NCBI RefSeq assembly: GCF_002875705.1
Contig: NZ_MCZZ01000025.1
Location: 40,691 to 104,690 of the forward strand
Direction of reading: 5' to 3'
Source of the DNA: Vibrio sp. 10N.261.45.E2
GTDB taxonomy: Bacteria > Pseudomonadota > Gammaproteobacteria > Enterobacterales > Vibrionaceae
DNA length: 64,000 nt
This document shows, one piece after another, positions 33,433-43,474 of this stretch. Every line of letters begins with the position of its first letter. Positions within the stretch are counted from its first letter, which is position 1. The position numbers and the translations under genes are program-made. Under the pieces are notes generated by a model, which saw nothing but the letters and a program-made list of their open reading frames with translations, made no database searches and was not told the DNA's origin.

Positions 33433-34386
33433 CTAAGGGTACTCACCCTCAACTTCTACTGGCGCTTTCACTTGGTAGTGACAAGGCTGTAAGCCAAGTA
33501 ACTTAGGCAGTGTGATACCGACAGAAACAGAAGACCACGTACCGCTGACAATGCCGACAACGAGTGCAATAGCGAAACCTTGCAGCGCAGCACCACCAAG
33601 TAGCCAAAGCGCTGATACGGTAATTAGCGTTGTTCCTGAAGTCACCATGGTGCGTGAGAAGGTCGCTTTAACCGATTCGTTAAGAAGGTTGTCTGTTTCA
33701 CCGTTTGGATTGCCACGCAGCATTTCACGCACACGGTCGGCGATGATGATCGAGTCATTCAATGAGTAACCGAGAATCGCTAATACGGCCGCCAATACCG
33801 TCAGGTTGAACTCAAACTGAGTAAAAGCGAACAAGCCCAAGATGAGCGTCACGTCATAGATGATCGCAGCGAGTGCGCCCAGAGCCAAACGCCACTCAAA
33901 TCGTACACTCAGGTACAGCATGATCATCAAGAAACACACCAATACCGCCAAGCCACCTTGGTCAACCATGTCTTGCCCTACTTGAGGGCCAACCACACTG
34001 CTGTTGAGCACTTTTACTTGGTCGCTGACCGTCGTCAAAGCATCCACTAAATTCGGTTGTGGGGTATCGGTAAGTTGGCTGTAACGAATCGTCCAACGAT
34101 CCTGCTCTGCCATACCAACCACTTGCACGTCTTGTTGGAAAGCTGTATCGAGTTTTGTTTTTAACGCGTCTTTAGTTACCTGATCGGAGAGCTGAACTTC
34201 GGCAACCACACCGCCTGTAAAGTCCAAACCCCAGTTAAAGCCTTTCACTGCCACCAGCATCACTGAGCTCATGAACAGCACAATAGAGATCATAGACATC
34301 ACCTTACGAAGGCGAGTCATATTGCTATCTGTAATATAGCGGTCTGAAATATTGCTGTTTGAATTAATCATTTTTGAAGTACTCAT
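33433..34386 (-). CDS. secF: Protein translocase subunit SecF (second, SecDF2-type copy)
   Basis: SecF is an inner-membrane partner of SecD that uses an ion gradient to pull exported proteins from the SecYEG channel. The 317-residue protein has six membrane spans, the GLDFTGGVV motif (about 51-59) before the periplasmic loop, and SLNDSIIIADRVRE in the membrane. It starts 2 bp after the secD stop. The link to a vemP-like gene identifies this pair as the inducible paralogue known in Vibrio alginolyticus. A standard secDF operon (with yajC) is expected elsewhere in the genome. Confidence 0.92.
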   Translation of the reverse strand: MSTSKMINSNSNISDRYITDSNMTRLRKVMSMISIVLFMSSVMLVAVKGFNWGLDFTGGVVAEVQLSDQVTKDALKTKLDTAFQQDVQVVGMAEQDRWTIRYSQLTDTPQPNLVDALTTVSDQVKVLNSSVVGPQVGQDMVDQGGLAVLVCFLMIMLYLSVRFEWRLALGALAAIIYDVTLILGLFAFTQFEFNLTVLAAVLAILGYSLNDSIIIADRVREMLRGNPNGETDNLLNESVKATFSRTMVTSGTTLITVSALWLLGGAALQGFAIALVVGIVSGTWSSVSVGITLPKLLGLQPCHYQVKAPVEVEGEYP

Positions 34387-34388
34387 GC

Positions 34389-36182
34389 TTAAATCCTTAC
34401 ATCGTGGCGTTGGTCACGCCCCCAAACCAAATTGATGATTGCTCGTGAAGCAAAAATGCCCGTAAACATACTGGTTAGAAGACCTAAGCCCAGTGTCAGA
34501 GCGAAGCCCTGAATCGGCCCATTACCGATGGTATATAGAGCCACAGCAACAATCATGGTGGTGACGTTAGCATCAAAAATAGACGAGAATGCGCTATCGA
34601 AACCACGATCGATAGAGCTAGCAAAGCTGCGTCCTTCTTTCATCTTGTCTCTAATGCGCTCAAAGATAAGCACGTTGGTGTCCACCGCCATACCGACCGT
34701 CAGAACTAAACCCGCAATACCCGGCAGAGTTAATACCGCACCCGGTAGTAACGCAATCAAACCAAACAATGTGGTCATGTTCACAACCAATGCACAGTTC
34801 GCGACCCAACCTAAGCGGCGATACCATAGCGCCATAAACGTCAGAGTAAGACCAAGGCCAAGCGCCAGAGCAGCAAAGCCGTTGGTTACGTTTTCTGCAC
34901 CCAGAGACGGGCCAATAGTACGTTCTTCAATGATGGTCACTGGCGCGGTCAATGACCCCGCACGCAGCAGTAACGCAAGCTCTTGCGCGTCAGCCAAGCT
35001 GCCAGCACCCGTGATTCTGAAACGGCTACCCAGTTGAGACTGAATGTTTGCCACACTAATCACTTCACTGTCTTGCTTGCTGTTACCCGCTCTATCACGG
35101 CTGTATTCGCTGTACACCGTTGCCATTGGCTTACCAATGTTATGACGTGAGAACTCAGACATCTTCTTACCACCAGAAGAATCTAGGGTAATGTTTACTT
35201 CTGCGCTGCCCATCTCACCAATACCGCTGCGAGCATCGATAATGTGTTCACCACTCAACACGGCTTTGCGAGCAACAACGACACGGTTGCCATCTGAATC
35301 TTTCAGTGTTTGAGTATTGCGAGTTGCATTGTCGTACACCGAATAGAACGCCAATGAAGCAGTAGCACCAATCACGTCTTTCGCAGCTGCAGGGTCTTGT
35401 ACACCCGGCAATTCGATACGAATACGGCTTTCACCTTGGCGTTGAATCGATGCTTCAGTGATGCCGAGCTCTTCAATGCGGCTGCGCATGATTTGCAGGT
35501 TTTGTTGAACCGTAAGGTTGCGTAGCGTTCTTTGTTCTTCTTCAGACTGAGTTAACGTTAGCGACTTGTCGGAGCGGTTACGTAGCCATTGTGGGAACTC
35601 TTGACGAATCAGCTTCTGTGCTTTTTCGAAATCGGCGTCGGTACGGAAATCAAACTGAACTTGGTTGTTCACCACTTTACCGCGGGCATAACGCACTTCG
35701 CTGGTGATCTCGTCGACCATCGCTTGAGCTTGCGCGTGATAAACCGGTTCCATGTCCACTTCTAATAAGAACTGCACACCACCACGCAAATCAAGGCCTA
35801 GTTGAATCGGCGCGAAGCCCATGTCAGTCAGCCATTTGGGTGCTGCTGGTTCCATCGCTAGCGCAACCGTCGCGTTATCCAATAGGCGCTCATTCAGCAC
35901 CTCTTTGGCTTTCGCTTGTTGTTCAGCGTCTTCTAAGATCACGACTAAACGTTTGTCTTTTTGAAATGCAGATTTTGCTTGGATGCCTTCGCTCGCAAGA
36001 TATTGAGTAATTTGAGTGGCGTCGATTGTCTGTTCAGAACGATTGCTGATTTGAACCGATGCATTCTCACCAAACCAAGAAGGTAGAGCACTCAGAATCA
36101 TGATGATAATGGTGGCGATAAGCACCACGTATTTCCACTTTGAGTAGTGGTTAATTTGTTTTCTTGGAATGCATTTTTTCAC
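34389..36182 (-). CDS. secD: Protein translocase subunit SecD (second, SecDF2-type copy)
   Basis: The 597-residue membrane protein shows IQLGLDLRGGVQFLLEVD after the first span, the periplasmic P1 head, and the C-terminal six-span block with VGMAVDTNVLIFERIRDKMKEG, where the Asp is needed for ion coupling. Start choice: GTG at 36182 has GAAGAG 9 bases upstream; TTG at 36188 is only 3 bases from it. The long 5' gap (about 270 bp) to the vemP-like gene suggests controlled ribosome access. Paralogues with different cation use (Na+ versus H+) are known in vibrios; this one's ion cannot be decided here. Confidence 0.92.
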   Translation of the reverse strand: MKKCIPRKQINHYSKWKYVVLIATIIIMILSALPSWFGENASVQISNRSEQTIDATQITQYLASEGIQAKSAFQKDKRLVVILEDAEQQAKAKEVLNERLLDNATVALAMEPAAPKWLTDMGFAPIQLGLDLRGGVQFLLEVDMEPVYHAQAQAMVDEITSEVRYARGKVVNNQVQFDFRTDADFEKAQKLIRQEFPQWLRNRSDKSLTLTQSEEEQRTLRNLTVQQNLQIMRSRIEELGITEASIQRQGESRIRIELPGVQDPAAAKDVIGATASLAFYSVYDNATRNTQTLKDSDGNRVVVARKAVLSGEHIIDARSGIGEMGSAEVNITLDSSGGKKMSEFSRHNIGKPMATVYSEYSRDRAGNSKQDSEVISVANIQSQLGSRFRITGAGSLADAQELALLLRAGSLTAPVTIIEERTIGPSLGAENVTNGFAALALGLGLTLTFMALWYRRLGWVANCALVVNMTTLFGLIALLPGAVLTLPGIAGLVLTVGMAVDTNVLIFERIRDKMKEGRSFASSIDRGFDSAFSSIFDANVTTMIVAVALYTIGNGPIQGFALTLGLGLLTSMFTGIFASRAIINLVWGRDQRHDVRI

Positions 36183-36458
36183 AGTCAAGATCTCTTCTTT
36201 TTACCAATCATCGTAAACACGTGCTCAAAAATAGCGCCGGAGAAAAGCAGTGACCGAGCATTTTAACCCGCTAGGGTGACCTGTTATTTACTACGATTGG
36301 TACAACTAATGTTTTGCGAACACGAGCGATGACTAGCCGCAACCACAACCAACTGATTGAGTAGTAATGCTAAAAATGGTGTGTCGCTATATTTGATTAA
36401 TGGGCGAGTTCAACGGGCACAAAGTGACCACCGATACGACCAATTTAGGGTCAAATGA
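36183..36458 (-). promoter_or_regulatory. vemP-secD spacer, candidate stalling-controlled region
   Basis: In V. alginolyticus the region between vemP and secD2 folds so as to hide the secD2 ribosome-binding site, and ribosome stalling on vemP opens it. Here the secD site AAGAAG (36199-36194 on the minus strand) is complementary over 6 bp to CTTCTT in the last codons of the vemP-like gene (36470-36465). Six bases alone are weak; the full fold was not computed. Confidence 0.35.
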
Positions 36459-36983
36459 TTAGCTAAGAAGTTCTCGGAAATGCGAGTATTGGATATTGCC
36501 CTCTTTCCACCCCGAAAGCCGGGAGGACGGAGAACTCACAATGCTGGTCCAATGCTGCTTAGTATCCAACATCGGTGTGTTGAAGAGCAGAGAAGCCAGT
36601 ATTGAAGGAGGAGAGAAATCGATCAGTAGATGATAAGCAGGCTCAAGATCGGCCACGCTTTCTTGCTCGTTGCTGAGCATACGTCTAAAGGTTACCGCTT
36701 GGAGACTCGATTCAGTGTCGTGATAGTTGGAACTATCACCTAAAGACACAGTGTCAAACTGAACCTGATCGCATTCCATGTAGCTCGACGGGTTATCCGT
36801 AGCGGCTTGTTTACACTGTTTTTTCGCGGAAGATTGTTCATTCTGCGAAGACTGCTCTTGAGCGGAGTGGATTTGGAATGGCTTAGAAGGAAACGAATAG
36901 CCGTTAGAATTCACTAAGCCAAAGCTCAGTAAAAACAACATTAAGACTAATCGGGTACCCAGTTTAAGCAATCTAATATCCAA
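36459..36983 (-). CDS. vemP: VemP-like export-monitoring arrest peptide
   Basis: The 174-residue secreted leader has a signal sequence (LGTRLVLMLFLLSFGLVNS, about 8-26), a low-complexity Gln/Ser middle, and near its C-terminus R155-L-S-G-W-K-E-x-N-x-x-Y166 (36486-36521), preceded by HW at 144-145. This resembles the W/K-rich VemP arrest segment as I remember it. VemP stalls the ribosome until it is pulled out by SecDF, and so reports export efficiency and turns on secDF2. The gene lies directly upstream of secD on the same strand, as in V. alginolyticus. The start (TTG 36983) is uncertain; ATG 36941 would cut the signal sequence. Confidence 0.8.
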   Translation of the reverse strand: MDIRLLKLGTRLVLMLFLLSFGLVNSNGYSFPSKPFQIHSAQEQSSQNEQSSAKKQCKQAATDNPSSYMECDQVQFDTVSLGDSSNYHDTESSLQAVTFRRMLSNEQESVADLEPAYHLLIDFSPPSILASLLFNTPMLDTKQHWTSIVSSPSSRLSGWKEGNIQYSHFRELLS

Positions 36984-37161
36984 ACAACATTCTCATAGAT
37001 CGCCAATCTACAATACAAATGAAACGCTGTCTTGATTTAAAACATTTTTTTAGAAAATGATTCGATGCAACCGATTAAGCGCTCTCGCAATTTAGATTTA
37101 CATAGATCTAAAAGTACTTAACAACAGGTGATGTATAGATGTTACGAATGGTAGAAACAAG

Positions 37162-37188
37162 AAAGCCAAGCGGTGCTCGCTTGGCTTT
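37162..37188. terminator. Terminator downstream of the M16 protease gene
   Basis: AAAGCCAAGCG (37162-37172) pairs perfectly with CGCTTGGCTTT (37178-37188). The tract after it on the minus strand is T-rich but interrupted. Confidence 0.6.
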
Positions 37189-37207
37189 GGTTAAGTATTT
37201 TTTTTCA

Positions 37208-37231
37208 AGCTTTAGGCTTTAGGCTTTAGGA
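37208..37231. repeat. Heptamer repeat at the M16 gene stop
   Basis: CTTTAGG is repeated three times between about 37210 and 37230 and covers the stop codon and last codons (RPKA) of the M16 gene on the minus strand. Confidence 0.7.
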
Positions 37232-39999
37232 CGCATGATGTTCTTAACCTTACGGCTATTTTCACCAAAGATGCGTTGTACAAGTTGATTCATGTCTTCA
37301 CGAGAAATCGAGTTAACCGTCGCTTTCACGTTAAACAAGGCTTCTACACCATAGTCGTGCAAAAGATAACGAGACACGAACCATGCTTGGTCAACAACGA
37401 TAGTATCTAAAGGCGTAAAGTCCGCTTCTAATTGCTTGCCTGCCACTCTAACTTCGTCTTGTGAGACACCCTTCAAAAGATCTGCAACCACTTTATCAAT
37501 CGCCACTTCTATCTGATCAGCATTTTTAGGGTCGATCATCGCACCAATAAACCAGTCATGACTTGTTTCACCATCTTGGGATGCATAGTAAGCATAAGGT
37601 GAGTAATCTAGGCTTAAATCTTCACGTATGTACGCGTCTAAGCGAGTAGCAAGCACGCGTTGTAGCATGTCTTCCATAAAGACATCTTTAGCCGTTTGTC
37701 CTCTTACCATTCCAGTATGGGCTGAAGGCTCAGCAATGACTCTTAGCATGTACTCAGTACTGTTAGTAGTATTGACCGCCAAATCAATGCGCGCTTTAGA
37801 TGGGTGCTTGTACGCGACGTTAAAGTCAGGCACATCAGCTTTTTCCAACGGAATAGAAGCCAAATATTGACGAACCAGAGGTTTCAGCTCACTTGGATCA
37901 ATGTCGCCCACAATAACCAACTGATTATCTCGAAATTGACCAAACAACTGTTGATGGACGCTCTTTATCTCTTCAACAGAAACCGTTTCCACACTTTTAC
38001 TATCGAGCAACACATGATCACTGTCCGCTTGATAGGTATTCTGGTTCATTGCATATGCGAACTGACCAGTCGGGCTTGCTAAGTAAGAATCTCGATTTTG
38101 AATGAACTCTTGCTTAACTGCCTCAAGTTGCTCTGGCGATACTTTGACTGATGTCACGATCGCATTGAGTGCGGCAAAAGTTTCCGCTAAGCCACTATTG
38201 TTGAGCTTAAACTCGACGCCATGGCGAGTAGAATCGATAAACGGATAAACCTGAATATCTTCACGATCAAGATGCGCATCGAGCTCTGTGCCAGTAAAAC
38301 TGCCAACACCACTTCTACCTACAGCAGCAAGAGCCAATTCTGTCGCTGGGTATAAGCTAGGATCAAGTGCAGCCTTGCCGCCTAAACTCGTGTAATAAAT
38401 ACCTATGTCACCACCTGCAAGAGAATCACGCAAATACCACATATCGATACCATTGCTAAGCGTCCATTTTTGAACATATGGGTCTACATACATCTGTTCA
38501 ACTAACTCAATGTCGCCTTGCGAACTCGGTACAGCAAAAGCACTGCTGGTCACCGAAAACAACGGTTTGGCACCCTTTTCGCTATAAGTTGCTTTTAAGC
38601 TCTCGATGGCTTGGGTAATCGCAACTTTATCTTCACTTTCATTCATACCAACCACTACGAAATAGTCGCTAGAAAGCAAAGCCTTAATATTGGCATTAAT
38701 CACATCAAGATCGAGGTTTGCGACAAACTCTTCAAGGCTCGCTTCATAGTCTCGTTGTGATTGCACGACCTGTTCGTTCACTAAAGCCATCGCTTTCTGG
38801 TTAGCGTGCTGTACGCTGTCCATGTTGTCCCAGTCAATTTCTACATTATCGAGCAAATCTTGGTAATAGTGCTGCTCGCTGATGATCTCATTTTCAGAGA
38901 CACCATAATCACGCAGAGATGCCAATGTCGCGATAAGCTCTTGTTGAGTCACCTCACGCGCGCCCACAGGGTAACCAACGCTGATCGATGAATAACGCTG
39001 ATATTCCATAGAGTAATGCTCAGCCACCACCCATTGAGTCGCTAAGGCCGCATCATTGAACTTGGTATTGAGTCGCTGCCTGATCAGTTGCTGCGCGGTC
39101 TCATCTAGCCAAAGCTGATGTTGTTGTTCGCGAGTCTCTATCTCGCTTGAACCTCGGTTTATCATCAAAGAAATACTTGGGGTTTCCCCTTCTGCATACT
39201 CGATATAATCACCGTCATTGAAGTTTGTGATTCTTTGTTTTTCTGGCTTTGGAGTTTTACCACGCTGCCAATCTGAAAACTTCTCTTCAATGAGTGGGAT
39301 AGCGATTTTTGTGTCGATATCACCCGAGACAATCACTTCAACGATCTGAGGTTGATACCACGTCTGATAAAAGCTATTTAGCCCTTGAGAAGTCACGTTG
39401 AGCACAGATTCTTTAGTACCAAGGGCATCTTGACCTTCATATTGACCACCCTCAATGAAGTGGTCAAAGAATTGTTCTGCAAATGGTTTGTCGTCTAAGC
39501 GTGCATAACGAAACTCACCAAGAATCACGCCTTTTTCTTTTTCAACTTCTGAACTTGATAGGTCCAGACCATCACCTATGTCTCGCATCCACGTCAGGGC
39601 AGACTGTAATTGGACATTATCAGGTAAATCTAATTGGTACACAGTTTCTTGGTAAGAGGTATAGGCGTTGATATCAGCACCAAAGCTAGCGCCTGCATCT
39701 TCGAATAGACGTATCACATCATTTTGAGAGAAATTCTTACTGCCATTGAATGCCATGTGCTCCAAAAAGTGCGCATAACCTTCTTGTTGGTCAGTTTCTT
39801 GGAACGAACCCGCGTGCACGACTAAACGTACAGAGACAGACTCTTCATGATCTGGATAAACATGATAGGTAAGGCCATTTTCTAGCTGACCCGAAGTCCA
39901 TGCCGGATCCGGTTGGATTAAGGTTTCGGTGATATTTGATGTTGAACTACAGCCAACTAAGGTAAGGCATACTGCCGCCGCTAAATAATATGTTTTCAT
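37219..39999 (-). CDS. M16 (insulinase/pitrilysin) family lipoprotein protease
   Basis: The 926-residue protein has a lipoprotein signal with lipobox LVGC (Cys17), so it is anchored in the envelope. The zinc site is the inverted motif HFLEH (residues 77-81) with a downstream Glu in EKEKGVILGEF (about 155-165), defining an active M16 N-terminal half. Two M16 halves follow, the second (from about 520) lacking the HxxEH motif as is usual. Proteases of this type degrade small or unfolded peptides in the periplasm. The gene stands alone between the vemP region and the LytTR operon. Confidence 0.88.
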   Translation of the reverse strand: MKTYYLAAAVCLTLVGCSSTSNITETLIQPDPAWTSGQLENGLTYHVYPDHEESVSVRLVVHAGSFQETDQQEGYAHFLEHMAFNGSKNFSQNDVIRLFEDAGASFGADINAYTSYQETVYQLDLPDNVQLQSALTWMRDIGDGLDLSSSEVEKEKGVILGEFRYARLDDKPFAEQFFDHFIEGGQYEGQDALGTKESVLNVTSQGLNSFYQTWYQPQIVEVIVSGDIDTKIAIPLIEEKFSDWQRGKTPKPEKQRITNFNDGDYIEYAEGETPSISLMINRGSSEIETREQQHQLWLDETAQQLIRQRLNTKFNDAALATQWVVAEHYSMEYQRYSSISVGYPVGAREVTQQELIATLASLRDYGVSENEIISEQHYYQDLLDNVEIDWDNMDSVQHANQKAMALVNEQVVQSQRDYEASLEEFVANLDLDVINANIKALLSSDYFVVVGMNESEDKVAITQAIESLKATYSEKGAKPLFSVTSSAFAVPSSQGDIELVEQMYVDPYVQKWTLSNGIDMWYLRDSLAGGDIGIYYTSLGGKAALDPSLYPATELALAAVGRSGVGSFTGTELDAHLDREDIQVYPFIDSTRHGVEFKLNNSGLAETFAALNAIVTSVKVSPEQLEAVKQEFIQNRDSYLASPTGQFAYAMNQNTYQADSDHVLLDSKSVETVSVEEIKSVHQQLFGQFRDNQLVIVGDIDPSELKPLVRQYLASIPLEKADVPDFNVAYKHPSKARIDLAVNTTNSTEYMLRVIAEPSAHTGMVRGQTAKDVFMEDMLQRVLATRLDAYIREDLSLDYSPYAYYASQDGETSHDWFIGAMIDPKNADQIEVAIDKVVADLLKGVSQDEVRVAGKQLEADFTPLDTIVVDQAWFVSRYLLHDYGVEALFNVKATVNSISREDMNQLVQRIFGENSRKVKNIMRPKA

Positions 40000-40214
40000 A
40001 ACAACCTCTTAATGTCATTCATCGACAATATACAGATTGAGCTAACGATTATTATTTAATATTTAACCCGATGAATATCTTTGTGATCTAGATCTTCATT
40101 TTATAAATCACTGGGCGTTATGTAATATCGTTTTTAATCATTTAAGGTGACGTTGTGATAAGAACCGATTACCTGTCCCTAAACTCGTTTGCTACATTCC
40201 TTTTAGCCCATTCT

Positions 40215-41063
40215 CTACATACCTTTAAACAGCGCTTGCGAGGCGCGGCTGATGGGTAACTTTTGCCCAGACACATAAGCCGACATCTGACCTGAGAGCC
40301 CTTTCTTCACCTTATCGATGGCCGATACTTTCACTACCACTGAACGATGGATTTGCCAAAACTCATCAGGATTGAGCTGGGCGATCAACTCTTTTAGCGA
40401 CACTCGAAGAATGAACTCCTCTAGCGTACCACCTTGGCCCTTTTTAAATATAGAGACGTACTTATCTTCCGCTTTGAAGTAAGCAACATCATCGACGGCG
40501 ATTAGGTGAATGTCTTCCCCAATACTGGCTTTGAGCCACGTGAGATACTTCTTCTGCTGTTGATAAAGGGGCTGCGTTGGCTGTTGTGTCGACTGGGATA
40601 ACTGTTGAAGCTGGTTCATTAGCGCCGCAATATCGGGCTGTTCCTGAGTGCTACCTGATTGCGTTTGGTTGCTCGACAAGCGCGCTTGCACCTTCTGACA
40701 GGTGGCAAATAAGCGTTCTTCATTGATCGGTTTAAGCAGGTAATCCATCGCATTGTGTTCAAAGGCTTTGACCGCGTATTCGTCATAAGCGGTAATGAAC
40801 ACTATCAATGGCGGCGAGTCGAGCTTGGTCAGTTGCTTAGCGAGTGAGATACCATCCAGCTCTGGCATACGAATATCGAGAAAAGCCACATCTGGCTTCA
40901 GCTGCTGAATACTCTGCATCGCCTCCAGACCATTTGTGGCCTTACTGACGATCTCTAGTTCAGGCCAAACTTCAGCCAAACTCTTGTCTAGGTGATGCCT
41001 TAACAGTGCTTCATCGTCTGCGATAATTGCCGTTACGTTCGGCTTTACTGCTGGGTTGGTCAT
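40215..41063 (-). CDS. LytTR-family response regulator
   Basis: The 282-residue regulator has a receiver domain with [12 protein letters not shown] at the N-terminus, phospho-Asp in [13 protein letters not shown] (about 62) and Lys in YLLKPI (about 112). A Gln-rich linker (about 135-170) leads to a LytTR DNA-binding domain ([15 protein letters not shown], then [14 protein letters not shown], then [15 protein letters not shown]). LytTR proteins bind imperfect direct repeats of about 9 bp, one helical turn or two apart. The gene starts 51 bp after the LytS-type kinase and ends the operon that begins with the ABC ATPase at 46225. Confidence 0.9.
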   Translation of the reverse strand: MTNPAVKPNVTAIIADDEALLRHHLDKSLAEVWPELEIVSKATNGLEAMQSIQQLKPDVAFLDIRMPELDGISLAKQLTKLDSPPLIVFITAYDEYAVKAFEHNAMDYLLKPINEERLFATCQKVQARLSSNQTQSGSTQEQPDIAALMNQLQQLSQSTQQPTQPLYQQQKKYLTWLKASIGEDIHLIAVDDVAYFKAEDKYVSIFKKGQGGTLEEFILRVSLKELIAQLNPDEFWQIHRSVVVKVSAIDKVKKGLSGQMSAYVSGQKLPISRASQALFKGM

Positions 41064-41114
41064 TATTATTCCTTTAAATTCACACTGTAAATCGTCTGTT
41101 TGTAATCACTGCTA

Positions 41115-42173
41115 TTAGAGTTTCGGCTCATCGCTCTCGGATCTAGTTTCGTTGATAAGCGGTAATAAGATAGTCGATACCACGCCGCCTTCAGCTTGCT
41201 CCGTGATCGTTAGGCTCGCTTTATCACCATAGAGAGTTTCGATGCGTTGGCGGATATTGCTTAACCCAACACCATGACCCGCGCTAATAGGTGGCGCTTT
41301 CAGCCCCGCACCATTATCGGAAACTTCAATTTTTAGCGATTGTACTTGTTGAGTAATGCAGATATTCACCTGGCCACCCGCCGCTTTGGGCTCAATTCCA
41401 TGAGTTAATGCATTCTCGACCAATGATTGAATCAAGAACGGTGGAATCACTTGTAGGTTGCTGATGCCATGCGTTTCAATCGAAAACTCTAAACGCTCTG
41501 CCAATCGGATCTTCTGAATGTTGAGGTAAGCATCAATCAAATCAACTTCTTGAGAAACAGTAGATTGATCAGTACGGCTATTTTTTAATGTCACGCGCAA
41601 CAAATCAGTCAACTTTTCTAGCATCAGCTTAGCTTTAGCGCTATCAGTCTCAATTAGCACACTTATGGTGGCGAGCGTGTTGAACAAAAAATGAGGTTCA
41701 ATTTGGCTTTGAAGTTGCTTTAGCTGGCTCATCACCACGACTTTATCTTGGTCAGCTTGGCGGCGTTTGGCGATTTCTAACTCATTTTCAGCTCTGAGTT
41801 GCTCACCTTTGGTGTAGAAATAATAGTAACAAACCGAACAGAAAATCACGCCCAACAGCATCACGGATTTAAGATCTGAAAAGCTATCGCCAAAGGAGTG
41901 GTTTAACCAATAATGTGCGTTTAACGTACCCACTGTCATCGCCACCACCATTGAGATGCCCACTTCAAGCACTCTAGATTGAGTTTTAAATAACTTAACC
42001 AAAATGAAAGAAGAGCCCACCGCGCTATAACCAAAGCCAAAACTTATCGCGAGGTTAACAATAAAATCGCTCCCTCTTACAATTTGGGTAACAGCAGCAA
42101 TCAAAAAGCAAAAGATGCTCGTCAGAGTAAGGCTTTTCAGCCACGAGTATTCACTATCGGAAGAAGTGTCCAT
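41115..42173 (-). CDS. LytS/YpdA-type sensor histidine kinase
   Basis: The 352-residue protein has four or so N-terminal membrane segments (about 15-130) without a large periplasmic domain, then a coiled coil and the His_kinase domain with QLKQLQSQIEPHFLFNTLATISVLIE, whose His (in EPHFLFN) is the phospho-acceptor. VENALTHGIEPKAAGG and SDNGAG are ATP-binding boxes. Its ATG overlaps the stop of the beta-barrel gene (TAATG), so it is co-translated with transport genes. The membrane-embedded sensor probably detects a lipid, membrane state or a substrate of the transporter. Confidence 0.9.
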   Translation of the reverse strand: MDTSSDSEYSWLKSLTLTSIFCFLIAAVTQIVRGSDFIVNLAISFGFGYSAVGSSFILVKLFKTQSRVLEVGISMVVAMTVGTLNAHYWLNHSFGDSFSDLKSVMLLGVIFCSVCYYYFYTKGEQLRAENELEIAKRRQADQDKVVVMSQLKQLQSQIEPHFLFNTLATISVLIETDSAKAKLMLEKLTDLLRVTLKNSRTDQSTVSQEVDLIDAYLNIQKIRLAERLEFSIETHGISNLQVIPPFLIQSLVENALTHGIEPKAAGGQVNICITQQVQSLKIEVSDNGAGLKAPPISAGHGVGLSNIRQRIETLYGDKASLTITEQAEGGVVSTILLPLINETRSESDEPKL

Positions 42174-43465
42174 TAAAATCGTCCTTTGATATTTAAAAGA
42201 ATCATATGACTATCGGGTAAGTTGGCGTAAGCAGAATCACTTTTACCGCCTAGAAAGCGTGCAGCAAGTTCCAAATCCAACGATGAATCGCCATTATCTA
42301 TAGCCTGATAGTTAAGCCACTGAGTGGCAATAAAGCCGCCGTCTTGAGGAGACAACATCACGTCGAATGTCGGTGTGATATCTTCAAGCCAGCCATGTGT
42401 TGAGTCCAAAGACCAGTGAAACATGATGTTGTGTTGAACCAAATTGGCGTGTTGATAACCTTGAGCGTAAGAACCTGCTAATGATGCTGTTAGCGGATTA
42501 ACCGACAAAGACTCGGCACTTTCTATTGCGTTTTGCCACTCAGAATCACTCCAAGCGCGGCTATCAAACCAGTATTCCAACACTACATTGTGCCCCGTGT
42601 CATTGGCCCATGTTAATCCGACTAAGGCTTGATAAGCCTCGCCCTGCTCTTCGAGATAAACAGGTTTAAGTAGTGAGTTGGGCTGACTGTAACCAAGGCT
42701 TTGTCGCTGATAAACCACAGAGCCATGAAACTCCCAAGCGAGATTCAACACCGACACCAAACTCGCCCCAAGCAAGCCGTGACGCACGTCGTCATAATAA
42801 GCGACCCACTGATATTCATGATCGCCCACTAGGTTGTAACGACGCAAACCAATGCCTTGCTGCTGATTCTGCTTTTCGAATTCATTTACGTCTTGAGAAG
42901 CCCATGACGAATCACTGTAAAGCAGTGTCCATTCACCCGTCATATCGAACAGTGACGCCGCAGCCACACCCGCGCCCTCTTCAGCAACAATGCCCACAGG
43001 GTTTTGTCTGTAAGGCTTGATGATGTCTAGCGGTCGGTAGCCATAACCCACGCCCCAATCTAGGCGAACCTTGCCGAGAGTTACATCGAGGTAATGATCA
43101 CCGAACGCTGAATTAGACAGCTCAACACCACCTTGCCAAAACAGCTCACGCACAATGAATTCCGATTCAAAGCTCGCCTCTTGTTGCGGAGGGTTATTGC
43201 TCAAAATATCATTGGCTTTCATTGCAAACAGACCAAGCCAATTGTTATATCCAACTTCAAGATCCAACAAGCCATTGAGTGACTGACGATTATCAGATGT
43301 TAAAGGGATAAAAGGCGACTCTCGCGATTCAACGGCTTCAGCACTCAGTTGCCAATCCCAAGCCAAGCTCAGATCGTCCGCTTGAATCGTGTAACTCACA
43401 CAGGACAATGCAAGCAAGGTAGCGATTGAAGGCTTGATATGGAATCTACGACTAGAAGCTTTCAT
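42173..43465 (-). CDS. Outer-membrane beta-barrel protein in an ABC/LolA-like operon
   Basis: The 430-residue protein has a signal peptide (SIATLLALSCVSYTIQA) and an acidic mature sequence of alternating short strands (for example LDLEVGYNNWLGLFAM and LDLELAARFLGG) that ends with Phe (NIKGRF), a BAM-recognition end. These features indicate an outer-membrane barrel of perhaps 14-16 strands. The family is not identified; it shows some likeness to DUF1302/TraB-pilus-like porins. ATG 43465 is preferred over GTG 43474 because AGGTGG lies just before it. It follows the LolA-like gene after 9 bp and may receive what that carrier delivers. Confidence 0.7.
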   Translation of the reverse strand: MKASSRRFHIKPSIATLLALSCVSYTIQADDLSLAWDWQLSAEAVESRESPFIPLTSDNRQSLNGLLDLEVGYNNWLGLFAMKANDILSNNPPQQEASFESEFIVRELFWQGGVELSNSAFGDHYLDVTLGKVRLDWGVGYGYRPLDIIKPYRQNPVGIVAEEGAGVAAASLFDMTGEWTLLYSDSSWASQDVNEFEKQNQQQGIGLRRYNLVGDHEYQWVAYYDDVRHGLLGASLVSVLNLAWEFHGSVVYQRQSLGYSQPNSLLKPVYLEEQGEAYQALVGLTWANDTGHNVVLEYWFDSRAWSDSEWQNAIESAESLSVNPLTASLAGSYAQGYQHANLVQHNIMFHWSLDSTHGWLEDITPTFDVMLSPQDGGFIATQWLNYQAIDNGDSSLDLELAARFLGGKSDSAYANLPDSHMILLNIKGRF

Positions 43466-43474
43466 GGCACCCAC

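Noticed and set aside
36194..36470. Proven secondary structure hiding the secD ribosome-binding site
   Set aside because: Only a 6-bp complementarity was found by eye, which is expected by chance over this distance; it is kept as a question, not as a feature with high confidence.
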